Source: Streptomyces cyaneus (lineage in GTDB: Bacteria > Actinomycetota > Actinomycetes > Streptomycetales > Streptomycetaceae). From it: a stretch of DNA of 64,000 bases. The notes beneath the pieces are model-generated. The model worked only from the letters and a program-made list of their open reading frames with translations. It was not told the DNA's origin and did not search any database. Location: positions 248,001-312,000 of the forward strand of contig NZ_RQJW01000011.1 in assembly GCF_004028635.1 (NCBI RefSeq), given 5' to 3'. A program made the position numbers and the translations under genes. Below, piece after piece: positions 1 to 11,467 of the stretch. Position 1 is the first letter of the stretch. Each line of letters opens with the position of its first letter.

Positions 1-1
1 G

Positions 2-715
2 CAGGTCATTCTGCAGCGGCTGCGCGACGCCGAGGACGACGCGACGCTCGGCGAGTACGCGGGGCGTGAGGGCGACATCGTCACCGGCGTGGTCCAGCAG
101 GGCCGCGACCCGAAGAACGTCCTCGTGGACATCGGCAAGCTGGAGGCCATCCTGCCGGTGCAGGAGCAGGTCCCGGGCGAGACGTACCCGCACGGCATGC
201 GGATCCGCTCCTACGTCGTCCGAGTGGCGAAGGGCGTCCGTGGTCCGTCCGTCACCCTGTCGCGCACGCACCCCAATCTGGTGAAGAAGCTCTTCGCCCT
301 GGAGGTGCCGGAGATCGCCGACGGCTCCGTCGAGATCGCCGCCATCGCCCGCGAGGCCGGTCACCGCACCAAGATCGCCGTACGGTCCACCCGCAGCGGT
401 CTGAACGCCAAGGGCGCCTGTATCGGCCCCATGGGCGGTCGTGTGCGCAATGTCATGGGCGAGCTGAACGGCGAGAAGATCGACATCGTCGACTGGTCGG
501 ACGACCCGGCCGAGATGGTGGCGAACGCGCTGTCGCCGGCCCGGGTCTCCAAGGTGGAGGTCGTGGACATGGCAGCCCGCTCCGCGCGCGTGACCGTGCC
601 CGACTACCAGCTGTCACTGGCGATCGGCAAGGAGGGGCAGAACGCCCGACTTGCGGCCCGGCTCACCGGCTGGCGGATCGACATCCGTCCGGACACCGAG
701 CAGGCCGGGGAATAG
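2..715 (+). CDS. nusA: Transcription termination/antitermination factor NusA, C-terminal part
   Basis: The 5' end lies outside the window; the frame is open from base 2 to the TAG at 713-715. The visible part covers the end of the S1 RNA-binding domain, then KH1 (GPMGGRV loop) and KH2 (IGKEGQNARLAARLTGW), the arrangement of actinobacterial NusA. NusA binds RNA polymerase and nascent RNA and modulates pausing, intrinsic termination and antitermination. The next gene is rnpM and then infB, the classical nusA-infB operon order. There is no C-terminal acidic-repeat extension; the protein stops shortly after KH2, as is normal outside the Proteobacteria. Confidence 0.96.
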   Translation, partial: QVILQRLRDAEDDATLGEYAGREGDIVTGVVQQGRDPKNVLVDIGKLEAILPVQEQVPGETYPHGMRIRSYVVRVAKGVRGPSVTLSRTHPNLVKKLFALEVPEIADGSVEIAAIAREAGHRTKIAVRSTRSGLNAKGACIGPMGGRVRNVMGELNGEKIDIVDWSDDPAEMVANALSPARVSKVEVVDMAARSARVTVPDYQLSLAIGKEGQNARLAARLTGWRIDIRPDTEQAGE

Positions 716-817
716 ATCCAAGCCGCAGGCCGCTTAGATCACGTCAGGTTATCGCCCGGCAACTGTTCGAATCCTGCCCCAAAGGGGTGAGGTCGGTACG
801 GGGAGGTAGACTTAGCT

Positions 818-1114
818 GTGTCTGGCCGGACACGCGTCCGCGCATGCCCTGAACGCACCTGTGTGGGGTGCCGGGAGCGAGCGGCCAAGGCTGATCTGCT
901 GCGCATCGTGGCGATCAAGGACGAGTGCGTCCCTGATCCTCGCGGTACGCTGCCCGGCCGGGGTGCGTACGTACACCCCGCACTGGTCTGTCTCGACCAG
1001 GCGGTACGCCGCCGGGCGTTCACGCGGGCGTTGCGCGCCCCGGGAGCGCTCGACACAAAGGCGTTGCGCCAGTACGTCGAGCAGACAACAGTTGCTGAGC
1101 AGGCAACACCGTAA
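818..1114 (+). CDS. rnpM: YlxR/RnpM family RNA-binding protein (DUF448)
   Basis: This small basic protein of 98 aa carries the family signature ERTCVGCRER near residue 12 and PGRGAYVHP near residue 47. Family members bind RNA, and the Bacillus member was reported to interact with RNase P. The GTG start at 818 is chosen because GGGAGG lies about 9 bases upstream and the sequence before it is not conserved in the family. It sits between nusA and infB exactly as in most Gram-positives, so cotranscription is expected. The role in this organism is inferred from the family only. Confidence 0.93.
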   Translation: MSGRTRVRACPERTCVGCRERAAKADLLRIVAIKDECVPDPRGTLPGRGAYVHPALVCLDQAVRRRAFTRALRAPGALDTKALRQYVEQTTVAEQATP

Positions 1115-1261
1115 GAAGCGTCGTGCGGAACCCCCGCACGGCCCAGGTACCCCGCGAGTTGGAAGTAGGTCGAGATTGCGATGAGCACTCGATGAGCACG
1201 CGATGAGTACGCCCATGAAGTAGCGACGGTCCGGACGCAACCCGGACCTAAAAGGAGCGAA

Positions 1262-4381
<3,120 letters not shown>

Positions 4382-4395
4382 AGCCGACGGTTCGT

Positions 4396-4429
4396 GCTGG
4401 CCGGCGGGACTTCGGTCCTGTCGGCCAGC
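4396..4429 (+). terminator. Hairpin after infB
   Basis: GCTGGCCG pairs with CGGCCAGC (8 bp), extended inward by a 7-bp stem with two G-U pairs closing on a TTCG tetraloop. There is no U-run. It starts 15 bases after the infB stop, so it is a probable terminator or attenuator before the DUF503 gene. Confidence 0.6.
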
Positions 4430-4602
4430 GCGCCGTTTGCGGAGAGTGCCCGACCGGTACGCGGAGTGCCGGGCTCCACGGTCTACGGAGCGTAATATCC
4501 GTCGATCGTCCCGGCCCCTTCGTTGTACGGTTTCTGATGTCCCCGCCCCATACGGTCGGCGGGGCCATCGATCCCGTACCGGCGGGTGAACCGGTTACAC
4601 AC

Positions 4603-4899
4603 ATGTACGTGGGGACGCTGTCCTTCGACCTCCTCCTCGGCGACGTACGGTCGCTGAAGGAGAAGCGCTCCGTCGTCCGTCCGATCGTCGCCGAGCTTCA
4701 GCGCAAGTACGCGGTGAGCGCGGCCGAGGTGGACAATCTGGACCTCTACCGGCGGGCCGAGATCGGCATCGCCGCGGTGTCCGGCGACGCGGCGCACCTC
4801 ACCGACGTACTGGACCGGTGCGAACGGCTGGTCGCCGGGCGTCCCGAAGTGGAACTGCTGTCGGTACGACGGCGCTTCCACGGTGACCACGACGACTGA
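4603..4899 (+). CDS. DUF503 (YlxP-like) protein
   Basis: This 98-aa protein has the DUF503 pattern: MYVGTLSFDLLL at the N-terminus, then SLKEKRSVVRPI and a C-terminal VELLSVRRRF strand. An upstream ATG at 4537 would add 22 residues that lack family character, so the internal ATG at 4603, preceded by GGCGGG, is preferred. It sits between infB and rbfA, where YlxP-type proteins are commonly found. Small basic proteins of this family have been linked to ribosome assembly in Firmicutes, so a role in 30S maturation is an inference from family and location. Confidence 0.88.
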   Translation: MYVGTLSFDLLLGDVRSLKEKRSVVRPIVAELQRKYAVSAAEVDNLDLYRRAEIGIAAVSGDAAHLTDVLDRCERLVAGRPEVELLSVRRRFHGDHDD

Positions 4900-4947
4900 C
4901 GACCAACAGCCAAGAACGTAGAAGAAGAAAGAACGGGAGACGGACCA

Positions 4948-5403
4948 GTGGCCGACAACGCGCGGGCGAAAAGGCTGGCGGACCTCATCCGAGAGGTGGT
5001 GGCCCAGAAGCTGCAGCGCGGGATCAAGGACCCGCGGCTCGGCTCGCACGTCACCATCACGGACACCCGTGTCACGGGTGACCTGCGGGAGGCGACCGTC
5101 TTCTACACGGTGTACGGGGACGACGAGGAGCGGGCAGCCGCGGCCGCCGGACTGGAGAGCGCCAAGGGCGTGCTCCGCTCGGCCGTCGGGGCGGCAGCGG
5201 GCGTGAAGTTCACGCCGACCCTCACCTTCGTCGCCGACGCCCTGCCGGACACCGCACGCACCATCGATGACCTCCTCGACAAGGCGCGCCAGTCCGACGA
5301 GAAGGTGCGCGAGGCGTCCGCGGGCGCGAAGTACGCCGGTGAGGCGGACCCGTACCGCAAGCCCGGCTCCGAGGACGAGACGGACGGCGACACCGCGGAA
5401 TGA
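4948..5403 (+). CDS. rbfA: Ribosome-binding factor A
   Basis: The 151-aa RbfA is a type-II KH-fold protein that binds the 30S subunit near the 5' end of 16S rRNA and assists late maturation. RAKRLADLIREVVAQ at the N-terminus and DPRLG followed by VTITDTRVTGDL are family hallmarks. The acidic C-terminal tail (about 125-151) is usual in actinobacteria. The GTG start at 4948 follows GGGAGACGGACCA. The stop overlaps the truB start by four bases (ATGA), indicating translational coupling. Confidence 0.96.
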   Translation: MADNARAKRLADLIREVVAQKLQRGIKDPRLGSHVTITDTRVTGDLREATVFYTVYGDDEERAAAAAGLESAKGVLRSAVGAAAGVKFTPTLTFVADALPDTARTIDDLLDKARQSDEKVREASAGAKYAGEADPYRKPGSEDETDGDTAE

Positions 5404-6305
5404 CGCAGAAGCACACCACGCCCGACGGCCTTGTCATCGTCGACAAGCCGTCGGGCTTCACTTCGCACGACGTGGTCGCCAAGATGCGCGGCATCGCGCG
5501 CACCCGCCGCGTCGGGCACGCCGGCACCCTCGACCCCATGGCGACGGGCGTCCTCGTCCTCGGCGTCGAGAAGGCGACCAAGCTCCTCGGTCATCTGGCC
5601 CTGACCGAGAAGGAGTACCTCGGCACCATCCGCCTGGGCCAGACCACGGTCACCGACGACGCCGAGGGCGAGATCACGGGGTCGGTCGACGCCTCGAAGG
5701 TCACCCGTGACGGCATCGACGCCGGGATCGCCAAGCTGACCGGCGACATCATGCAGGTGCCGTCCAAGGTCAGCGCCATCAAGATCAACGGAGTGCGCTC
5801 CTACAAGCGGGCGCGCGAGGGCGAGGAGTTCGAGATCCCGGCGCGACCGGTCACCGTCTCGTCCTTCTCGGTGTACGACGTCCGGGACGCCGTCGCCGAC
5901 GACGGCACCGCGGTCCTCGACCTGGTCGTGTCGGTGGTCTGCTCCTCCGGCACCTACATCCGTGCCCTGGCCCGTGACCTCGGTGCCGGCCTGGGCGTCG
6001 GCGGCCACCTCACGGCGCTGCGCCGCACCCGCGTCGGCCCCTACAAGCTGGACGCCGCCAAGACCCTGGACCAGCTCCAGCAGGACCTGACGGTGATGCC
6101 GATCGCCGAGGCCGCCGCGGCCGCGTTCCCGCGCTGGGACGTGGACACCAGGCGCGCCCGGCTGCTCACGAACGGGGTCCGCCTCGACATGCCCGACGAG
6201 TACGCGGGCAGCGGCCCCGTCGCCGTCTTCGACCCCGAGGGCCGCTTCCTGGCGCTCGTGGAGCAGCACAAGGGCAAGGCGAAGAGCCTCGCCATCTTCG
6301 GCTGA
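5400..6305 (+). CDS. truB: tRNA pseudouridine-55 synthase
   Basis: The 301-aa TruB converts U55 of the tRNA T-loop to pseudouridine. The catalytic motif GHAGTLDPMATG is present, with nucleophile Asp45; KEYLGTIRLG and the VCSSGTYIRALARDLG motif follow. A C-terminal PUA-like segment covers about 240-301. The start overlaps the rbfA stop by four bases. Length and order match other actinobacterial loci. Confidence 0.97.
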   Translation: MTQKHTTPDGLVIVDKPSGFTSHDVVAKMRGIARTRRVGHAGTLDPMATGVLVLGVEKATKLLGHLALTEKEYLGTIRLGQTTVTDDAEGEITGSVDASKVTRDGIDAGIAKLTGDIMQVPSKVSAIKINGVRSYKRAREGEEFEIPARPVTVSSFSVYDVRDAVADDGTAVLDLVVSVVCSSGTYIRALARDLGAGLGVGGHLTALRRTRVGPYKLDAAKTLDQLQQDLTVMPIAEAAAAAFPRWDVDTRRARLLTNGVRLDMPDEYAGSGPVAVFDPEGRFLALVEQHKGKAKSLAIFG

Positions 6306-6351
6306 GGCGCCGGCGGACGGGCTCAGCCTTCGGCCTCTTTCGGGAGTTCGC

Positions 6352-6398
6352 CCGTGGAGCGGCGGTCACGGGGTAGTCCTCTGCCCGCCGCTCCACGG
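6352..6398 (+). terminator. Hairpin after truB
   Basis: A perfect 14-bp inverted repeat (CCGTGGAGCGGCGG at 6352-6365 with its complement at 6385-6398) surrounds a 19-base loop, 46 bases after the truB stop. There is no poly-U tail, as usual in Streptomyces. It likely ends the nusA-truB transcript and separates it from the next gene. Confidence 0.6.
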
Positions 6399-6601
6399 TC
6401 CCCCTCGGTTCCCCCACCCCTAGGGTGTATCCAGCGACCCCCGCCTGTTCACCCGTCCGTGCAGGCGCTCGGAGTGAACCGAGGGAGCGGAAGGGGGCGC
6501 GTTCGCCGCGTGAGCTGTCCCGCTGATCACATCGCACCTACCGTCGAAAAAACAGGGCGCGGGCGTATGGGCGTGTGGACGTACGGCGGGGAGGTTCGAC
6601 G

Positions 6602-9600
6602 ATGGCGGGACGGGGCCCGCGGGCGGGGGAGACGTGGGATGCCGCGTGGGGTGCTCAAGACTGTCCGAGCAGCTCCCAGTTCCACGACGACGACCGGACT
6701 CGCCACGCGCGCGGGACTCGGACCGGCGAGGGTCCGGACGGGGAAGCCCCCGCGGGGCAGGGCGCGACCGGTGAAGGCCGCCGCGGTGAACGCCCGGACG
6801 GCGACGGGATCGGGGCCCGCGCTCGCGACGCGGCCCTGGTCCGCATCCACGACCTGGCCGGTCGGCCCCGCGGACTCGGCTTCGTGGCCGACCACCACGG
6901 CACCGTCGTCACCAGCCATGAGGTCGTCGACGGCCTGCCCCGGCTGGTCCTGCACGCCACCGAGGGCGACCGCAGCTGCGTGGTGCCCGAGAGCGCGGTG
7001 ACTTCGTTGCCCGCCCTCGACCTGGCGCTCGTACGCACCGAGGGGCTGGGCGTGCAGCCGCTGCCGGTGACCGTGCGGGACCGGATCGAGACCGGTGCGT
7101 ACGTCCGGATCGCGGCCGGTGGCTGGCGGGAGGCGCGGGTGCTGGGCGCGACCTGCGTGACGTACACGGCGACGGACCGCGGCCATCTCCTCGACGGCGC
7201 CCTGGAGTTGGCGATCGGCACGGCCGGCCGGGACGCGCTGCGGCTGGGCGGCGGGGCGGCCGGCGGACCCGTGATCGACGCCGGGACCGGTGCCGTGGTG
7301 GGCGTCGTCGGCACGGCGCTGCAGTCCGGCCACCGCGACGCCGGGTTCGCCGTGCCGCTGCGGCCCCTGTCGGCCGGTCCGCTGGCCGAGCTGCTCGCCG
7401 AGAACGCGGCGACGGTGCCCGCGTACGGCGCCGACCTGAACCTGGCGGGCGTACTGGAACTGACGGCCACGTCGGTCGGCCAGGACGCTCCGCCGGGGAC
7501 GCTGGACGGCTGTGTCGGCAGGGCGGACGCCGGGGCAGGCGTGCTGACGGTGCCTCCGGTCGAACGGGCGGGGATCGCAAGGGAGTTCAGGGCCTTCACC
7601 GAGGGTCAGGCGGCCGTCCTGGGGCTCGTAGGAACCCCGGGCAGTGGCCGTACGACGGAGTTCGCGGCCCTCGCCGCCCGCCGCACCCAGGGCCGGGACC
7701 TTGCCCCCACGCTGTGGCTGCGCGGCGCGGATCTGCAGGAGGACGACACCTCGGTGGCGGACGCCGCCCGCAGGGCGCTGGCCCGGGCGGCCCGCATCGT
7801 GGCGGCGTCGGTCGCATGCGACCCCACCGCTCTGGGCGACACGACCCCGGAACGCCTGGCCCACCTCGCCCGCACCACCGGCCGACCCCTACTGCTCCTC
7901 CTGGACGGCCCGGAGGAGATGCCCCCCGTCCTGGCCCACCACCTCACGGAGTGGACCGAGGGCACGGCGGAGTGGCTGCGGGAGACGGGGGCGCGGCTGG
8001 TGGTGGCGTGCCGGGCGGAGTACTGGGAGGGGGCGGGGGCCGAGTTTCCGCAGGAGCTGTTGTACGGCTCCGCAGACCGGGCGGGGCGGGAGACCTCCCG
8101 GCGGTTGCCGCCCTGCGTACGGCTCGGCGACCTCACCCCCGACGAGGCCCAGCAGGCCCGCGCCCGCTACGGCATCCCGGACGACGCCCTGGCCGCCCAG
8201 GACGCCCGCCACCCCCTGACCCTGCGCCTTCTCTCCGAGGTCCGCGCCGCCCTCCCCGACACCCCCCACCCCCGGCTCGATCGCGACGACGTCCTCTCCG
8301 CCCACCTCGACCTCATGTGCCTGCGCATCGCCGTCCGCCTCGCCGCCGAGAACGGTTTGCGCGGCACCGCTGTACGCCGTCTCGCCGCCAAGGTCTCCGG
8401 CCAGGTCCACGAGGCCGCCCGCCGCAGCCTCGGCCCCGGCCAGGGGGAGCTGGACCGCGCGTCCTTCGAGGCCGTGTTCCCCTGGGGCCCCGCCCCCACG
8501 AGGCTCGGCGGCGGTACCGGCTGGGCGTCCGCCGTCCTCACCGAGGGCCTCCTCGTGCCCGCCGGCAACGGCTACCGCTTCGCCCACGAGGAACTCGCCG
8601 ACTGGATCCAGGGCATGCACCTCGACCTCGACGAGGCCCTGCACGCCTTGGTCCACCGCCGTCGCACCGACCCCGACGCCGCCCATCCCATGCCCGTCCC
8701 GCACCACCGCATCGGTTCCGTCGTCCAGGCCCTCCTGCAGCTGCCACGCCAGCACGGCGTCCGTCAACTCGCCCTCCGCCTGGAGGAGTTGGCGAGCGCG
8801 CTCGACGCCGACCGGCACTCCTGGTGGGCCGCCCGGCTCCTCGCCGAGACCCTGCTGCGCGTCCCCGACGCGATGCCGTACCTGCACGTACTGCGCCTCC
8901 TCACCGACCGGATCGTGTCCTGGAGCCGCTACCACCGCTGCGCGCCGGCGGAGCTCGGCCCCGACTTCTGGACCGCGCTGCAACTCCCGGACGCCGAGCG
9001 CCTCGACCTGCTCCGCCGCCTGGTCTTCGCCGACGGCCCGCCGACCGACGCCGCAGCGCCCCGGCGCCCGCGCTACCTCGACGCCGTGGCGCACCTCCTC
9101 ACCGCCGCCCCCAGCGTCGTACAGCCCCACCTCACCCGCTGGTTCGACGACGAGCGCCCGCTTCCCGCCACCCCCGACGCGACCGTCGCCCGCGCCGCCC
9201 AGGCCCTGCTGTACGCGCACCGCAACCGTGCGCTGGACGAGCTCACGGAGAATCTGGTCGACAGCGCGCACCGCCGGGCCGACGAGCTGCTCGCCGTGCT
9301 GGCCGAAGAAGAGCCGTCCGCCATGTGCCGCGCCGTCGACCGCTGGGCGCACGACGAGCGGCCCGGCCGACGCGTCGCCGCCGTGGCGTACGGGCCGCGC
9401 GCCGCGCCCCATGCCCGCACCGAGGCCGACCGCGAGCTCCTGCGCCGCGCGGCCCTCGCCCTGCTCGACCGCCCCGCCGACTGCACACTGCACGGCGGCG
9501 CGCTCGCCATGCTCGTGCATGACCCCCGCACCCGTGCCCGTCATCTCCCGCAGGCGCTACGGCACTTCGCGGAAGGCGACCCGCAGCTCCCGCCCAGCGC

Positions 9601-10273
9601 CCTGGTCACCGCCCTGACCACACACCCCGAGCCGGTCCTCGACGCCTTCCGCGCCCGCCTGCGCCTCCCGGACGCCGCAGAGGCGCTGCGCACCCTCGCC
9701 GACGTCACCACGCCCGACCTCGCCGGCCGGGTCGCCACCCTCGTAGGGGAGGCGGTGGAGCGCCACCCCGAGACCGCCGAGGACGTGGCCGCGTACATCG
9801 ACCGCCGCCTCGACCACGACCCCGCCGCCCGCGCCGTACTCTTCCCGCTGGTCACCGGCCTGCTGGAGGGCGGTCCGGAGGAAGTGCGGGCCGGCCTCGC
9901 GGCCGTACTCGCCGCTCCCGGCACCCCCGCCTCCCGCACCCTGCGCCGAGAGCTCCTGGACTTCCTGCTGGACCACGAGCGCAGCCCCGCCGTGCTGGAC
10001 GCCTTCCTGCACGCCACCGTCCGGCAGAGCGGCGAGCGGGGAGACGGCCACCTGCGCGACCTCGTCCACCACACGGGCGTGCTCCTCGTCCGCACCCCGG
10101 ACGGCGCGGCCCGCTTCGACCGCGGACTGGTCGATCTCGGCCGCCACGTCCCCGGCTTCGCCGCGCGCATCGCCGGCTGGCTGAACGACACCCCGCAGGA
10201 CTGGGCGACGGTCGTGGGGCCGAGCACCCGCCGGATGATCGAGAACCTGGCCGGCGTACGAGTTCCCGCATGA
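6602..10273 (+). CDS. Trypsin-fold (catalytic Ser lost) + NACHT-like NTPase + helical-repeat protein
   Basis: This is a 1223-aa multidomain protein of unknown role. Residues about 85-255 look like a trypsin-fold domain: VVTSHEVV puts His at 106, LPALDLALV puts Asp at 140, but the GDSGGP equivalent reads GAAGGP, so the Ser position (220) is Ala. A P-loop follows near 345 (GTPGSGRTT, Arg in place of the Walker A Lys), with a Walker B-like PLLLLLDGPEE near 425, as in NACHT/STAND NTPases. The remaining 600 residues are leucine- and arginine-rich helical repeats. The start at 6602 has GGGGAGG in front; an upstream ATG lacks one. The architecture (sensor-like domain, NTPase, repeats) resembles signal-transducing or defence NTPases, but function is unassigned. 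It lies between truB and ribF. Confidence 0.72.
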   Translation: MAGRGPRAGETWDAAWGAQDCPSSSQFHDDDRTRHARGTRTGEGPDGEAPAGQGATGEGRRGERPDGDGIGARARDAALVRIHDLAGRPRGLGFVADHHGTVVTSHEVVDGLPRLVLHATEGDRSCVVPESAVTSLPALDLALVRTEGLGVQPLPVTVRDRIETGAYVRIAAGGWREARVLGATCVTYTATDRGHLLDGALELAIGTAGRDALRLGGGAAGGPVIDAGTGAVVGVVGTALQSGHRDAGFAVPLRPLSAGPLAELLAENAATVPAYGADLNLAGVLELTATSVGQDAPPGTLDGCVGRADAGAGVLTVPPVERAGIAREFRAFTEGQAAVLGLVGTPGSGRTTEFAALAARRTQGRDLAPTLWLRGADLQEDDTSVADAARRALARAARIVAASVACDPTALGDTTPERLAHLARTTGRPLLLLLDGPEEMPPVLAHHLTEWTEGTAEWLRETGARLVVACRAEYWEGAGAEFPQELLYGSADRAGRETSRRLPPCVRLGDLTPDEAQQARARYGIPDDALAAQDARHPLTLRLLSEVRAALPDTPHPRLDRDDVLSAHLDLMCLRIAVRLAAENGLRGTAVRRLAAKVSGQVHEAARRSLGPGQGELDRASFEAVFPWGPAPTRLGGGTGWASAVLTEGLLVPAGNGYRFAHEELADWIQGMHLDLDEALHALVHRRRTDPDAAHPMPVPHHRIGSVVQALLQLPRQHGVRQLALRLEELASALDADRHSWWAARLLAETLLRVPDAMPYLHVLRLLTDRIVSWSRYHRCAPAELGPDFWTALQLPDAERLDLLRRLVFADGPPTDAAAPRRPRYLDAVAHLLTAAPSVVQPHLTRWFDDERPLPATPDATVARAAQALLYAHRNRALDELTENLVDSAHRRADELLAVLAEEEPSAMCRAVDRWAHDERPGRRVAAVAYGPRAAPHARTEADRELLRRAALALLDRPADCTLHGGALAMLVHDPRTRARHLPQALRHFAEGDPQLPPSALVTALTTHPEPVLDAFRARLRLPDAAEALRTLADVTTPDLAGRVATLVGEAVERHPETAEDVAAYIDRRLDHDPAARAVLFPLVTGLLEGGPEEVRAGLAAVLAAPGTPASRTLRRELLDFLLDHERSPAVLDAFLHATVRQSGERGDGHLRDLVHHTGVLLVRTPDGAARFDRGLVDLGRHVPGFAARIAGWLNDTPQDWATVVGPSTRRMIENLAGVRVPA

Positions 10274-10428
10274 CCAGGGCGTCCTTACGTGCAGCCGGTC
10301 ACAGCCCCCATGCCGATGCGGGCGCCGGGCGCCCGGCATGGCACCCTTAGACCTGCGTAAGAGCGTCTGAGGCACAGACGGACACGGGTTCGACGAGTTC
10401 GACGAGTTTGCGACAAGGAGCAGTCACA

Positions 10429-11376
10429 GTGCAGCGCTGGCGTGGCTTGGAGGACATCCCCGAGGACTGGGGGCGCAGCGTCGTCACCATCGGCTCCTAC
10501 GACGGAGTCCACCGCGGACACCAGCTGATCATCCGGCATGCCGTGGACCGCGCCCGTGAGCTGGGCGTTCCTGCCGTCGTCGTCACCTTCGACCCGCACC
10601 CCAGCGAGGTCGTCCGCCCCGGCAGCCACCCGCCTCTGCTGGCCCCGCACCACCGCCGCGCCGACCTCATGGCCGAGCTGGGTGTGGACGCGGTGCTGAT
10701 CCTCCCCTTCACGACCGAGTTCTCGAAGCTGTCGCCGGCCGAGTTCGTGGTCAAGGTCCTCGTCGACAAGCTGCACGCCAAGGCGGTCGTCGAGGGCCCG
10801 AACTTCCGCTTCGGACACCGCGCCGCGGGCAACGTCGACTTCCTCGCCGAACAGGGCAAGACCTACGACTTCGAGGTCGACGTCGTCGACCTGTACGTGA
10901 CCGGTGAGGCGGGCGGCGGCGAGCCCTTCTCCTCGACCCTGACCCGGCGCCTGGTCGCCGAGGGCGACGTCACCGGAGCGGCCGAGATCCTGGGCCGCCC
11001 GCACCGCGTGGAGGGCGTGGTCGTCCGCGGCGCCCAGCGCGGCCGTGAACTCGGCTTCCCCACGGCCAACGTGGAGACCCTGCCGCACACCGCCATCCCC
11101 GCCGACGGCGTCTACGCCGGCTGGCTGCACGCCCAGGGCGAGGTGATGCCGGCCGCGATCTCCGTCGGCACCAACCCGCAGTTCGACGGGACCGAGCGCA
11201 CGGTGGAGGCGTACGCCATCGACCGCGTGGGCCTGGATCTGTACGGACTGCACGTCGCCGTCGACTTCCTCGCCTTCGTCCGCGGCCAGGCGAAGTTCGA
11301 GTCGCTGGAGGCGCTGTTGGAGCAGATGGCCGAGGATGTGAAGCGCTGCCGGGAGCTGGTGGCGGCGGCCGAGTAG
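10429..11376 (+). CDS. ribF: Bifunctional riboflavin kinase / FAD synthetase
   Basis: The 315-aa enzyme phosphorylates riboflavin to FMN and adenylylates it to FAD. The N-terminal nucleotidyltransferase domain has SYDGVHRGHQ and later the GPNFRFGHRA signature. The C-terminal flavokinase domain shows RGRELGFPTANV and the PADGVYAGW and ISVGTNPQF motifs. The GTG at 10429 is taken as start because AAGGAG lies 8 bases upstream; an in-frame TTG 21 bases earlier has no such site. It ends the forward core block and is followed by a strong hairpin. Confidence 0.95.
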   Translation: MQRWRGLEDIPEDWGRSVVTIGSYDGVHRGHQLIIRHAVDRARELGVPAVVVTFDPHPSEVVRPGSHPPLLAPHHRRADLMAELGVDAVLILPFTTEFSKLSPAEFVVKVLVDKLHAKAVVEGPNFRFGHRAAGNVDFLAEQGKTYDFEVDVVDLYVTGEAGGGEPFSSTLTRRLVAEGDVTGAAEILGRPHRVEGVVVRGAQRGRELGFPTANVETLPHTAIPADGVYAGWLHAQGEVMPAAISVGTNPQFDGTERTVEAYAIDRVGLDLYGLHVAVDFLAFVRGQAKFESLEALLEQMAEDVKRCRELVAAAE

Positions 11377-11415
11377 CCAGCCACTCCTGGGGCCGCGTAG
11401 CCGGTCCTACGACGC

Positions 11416-11456
11416 CGAAGGGCGGCCGGTGCCTCAGAGGCACCGGCCGCCCTTCG
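11416..11456. terminator. Bidirectional terminator between ribF and espI-like gene
   Basis: A perfect 20-bp inverted repeat (11416-11435 and 11437-11456) is centred on one base, lying between the convergent ends of ribF and the MinD-like gene. Its symmetry allows it to serve both strands. This is the longest perfect hairpin noticed in the window. Confidence 0.8.
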
Positions 11457-11467
11457 TACTTCACGGG

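Noticed and set aside
7714..9544. Long frames on both strands within the protease-fold/NTPase gene
   Set aside because: High GC leaves other phases open; the 6602-10273 frame alone carries motifs and a proper start.
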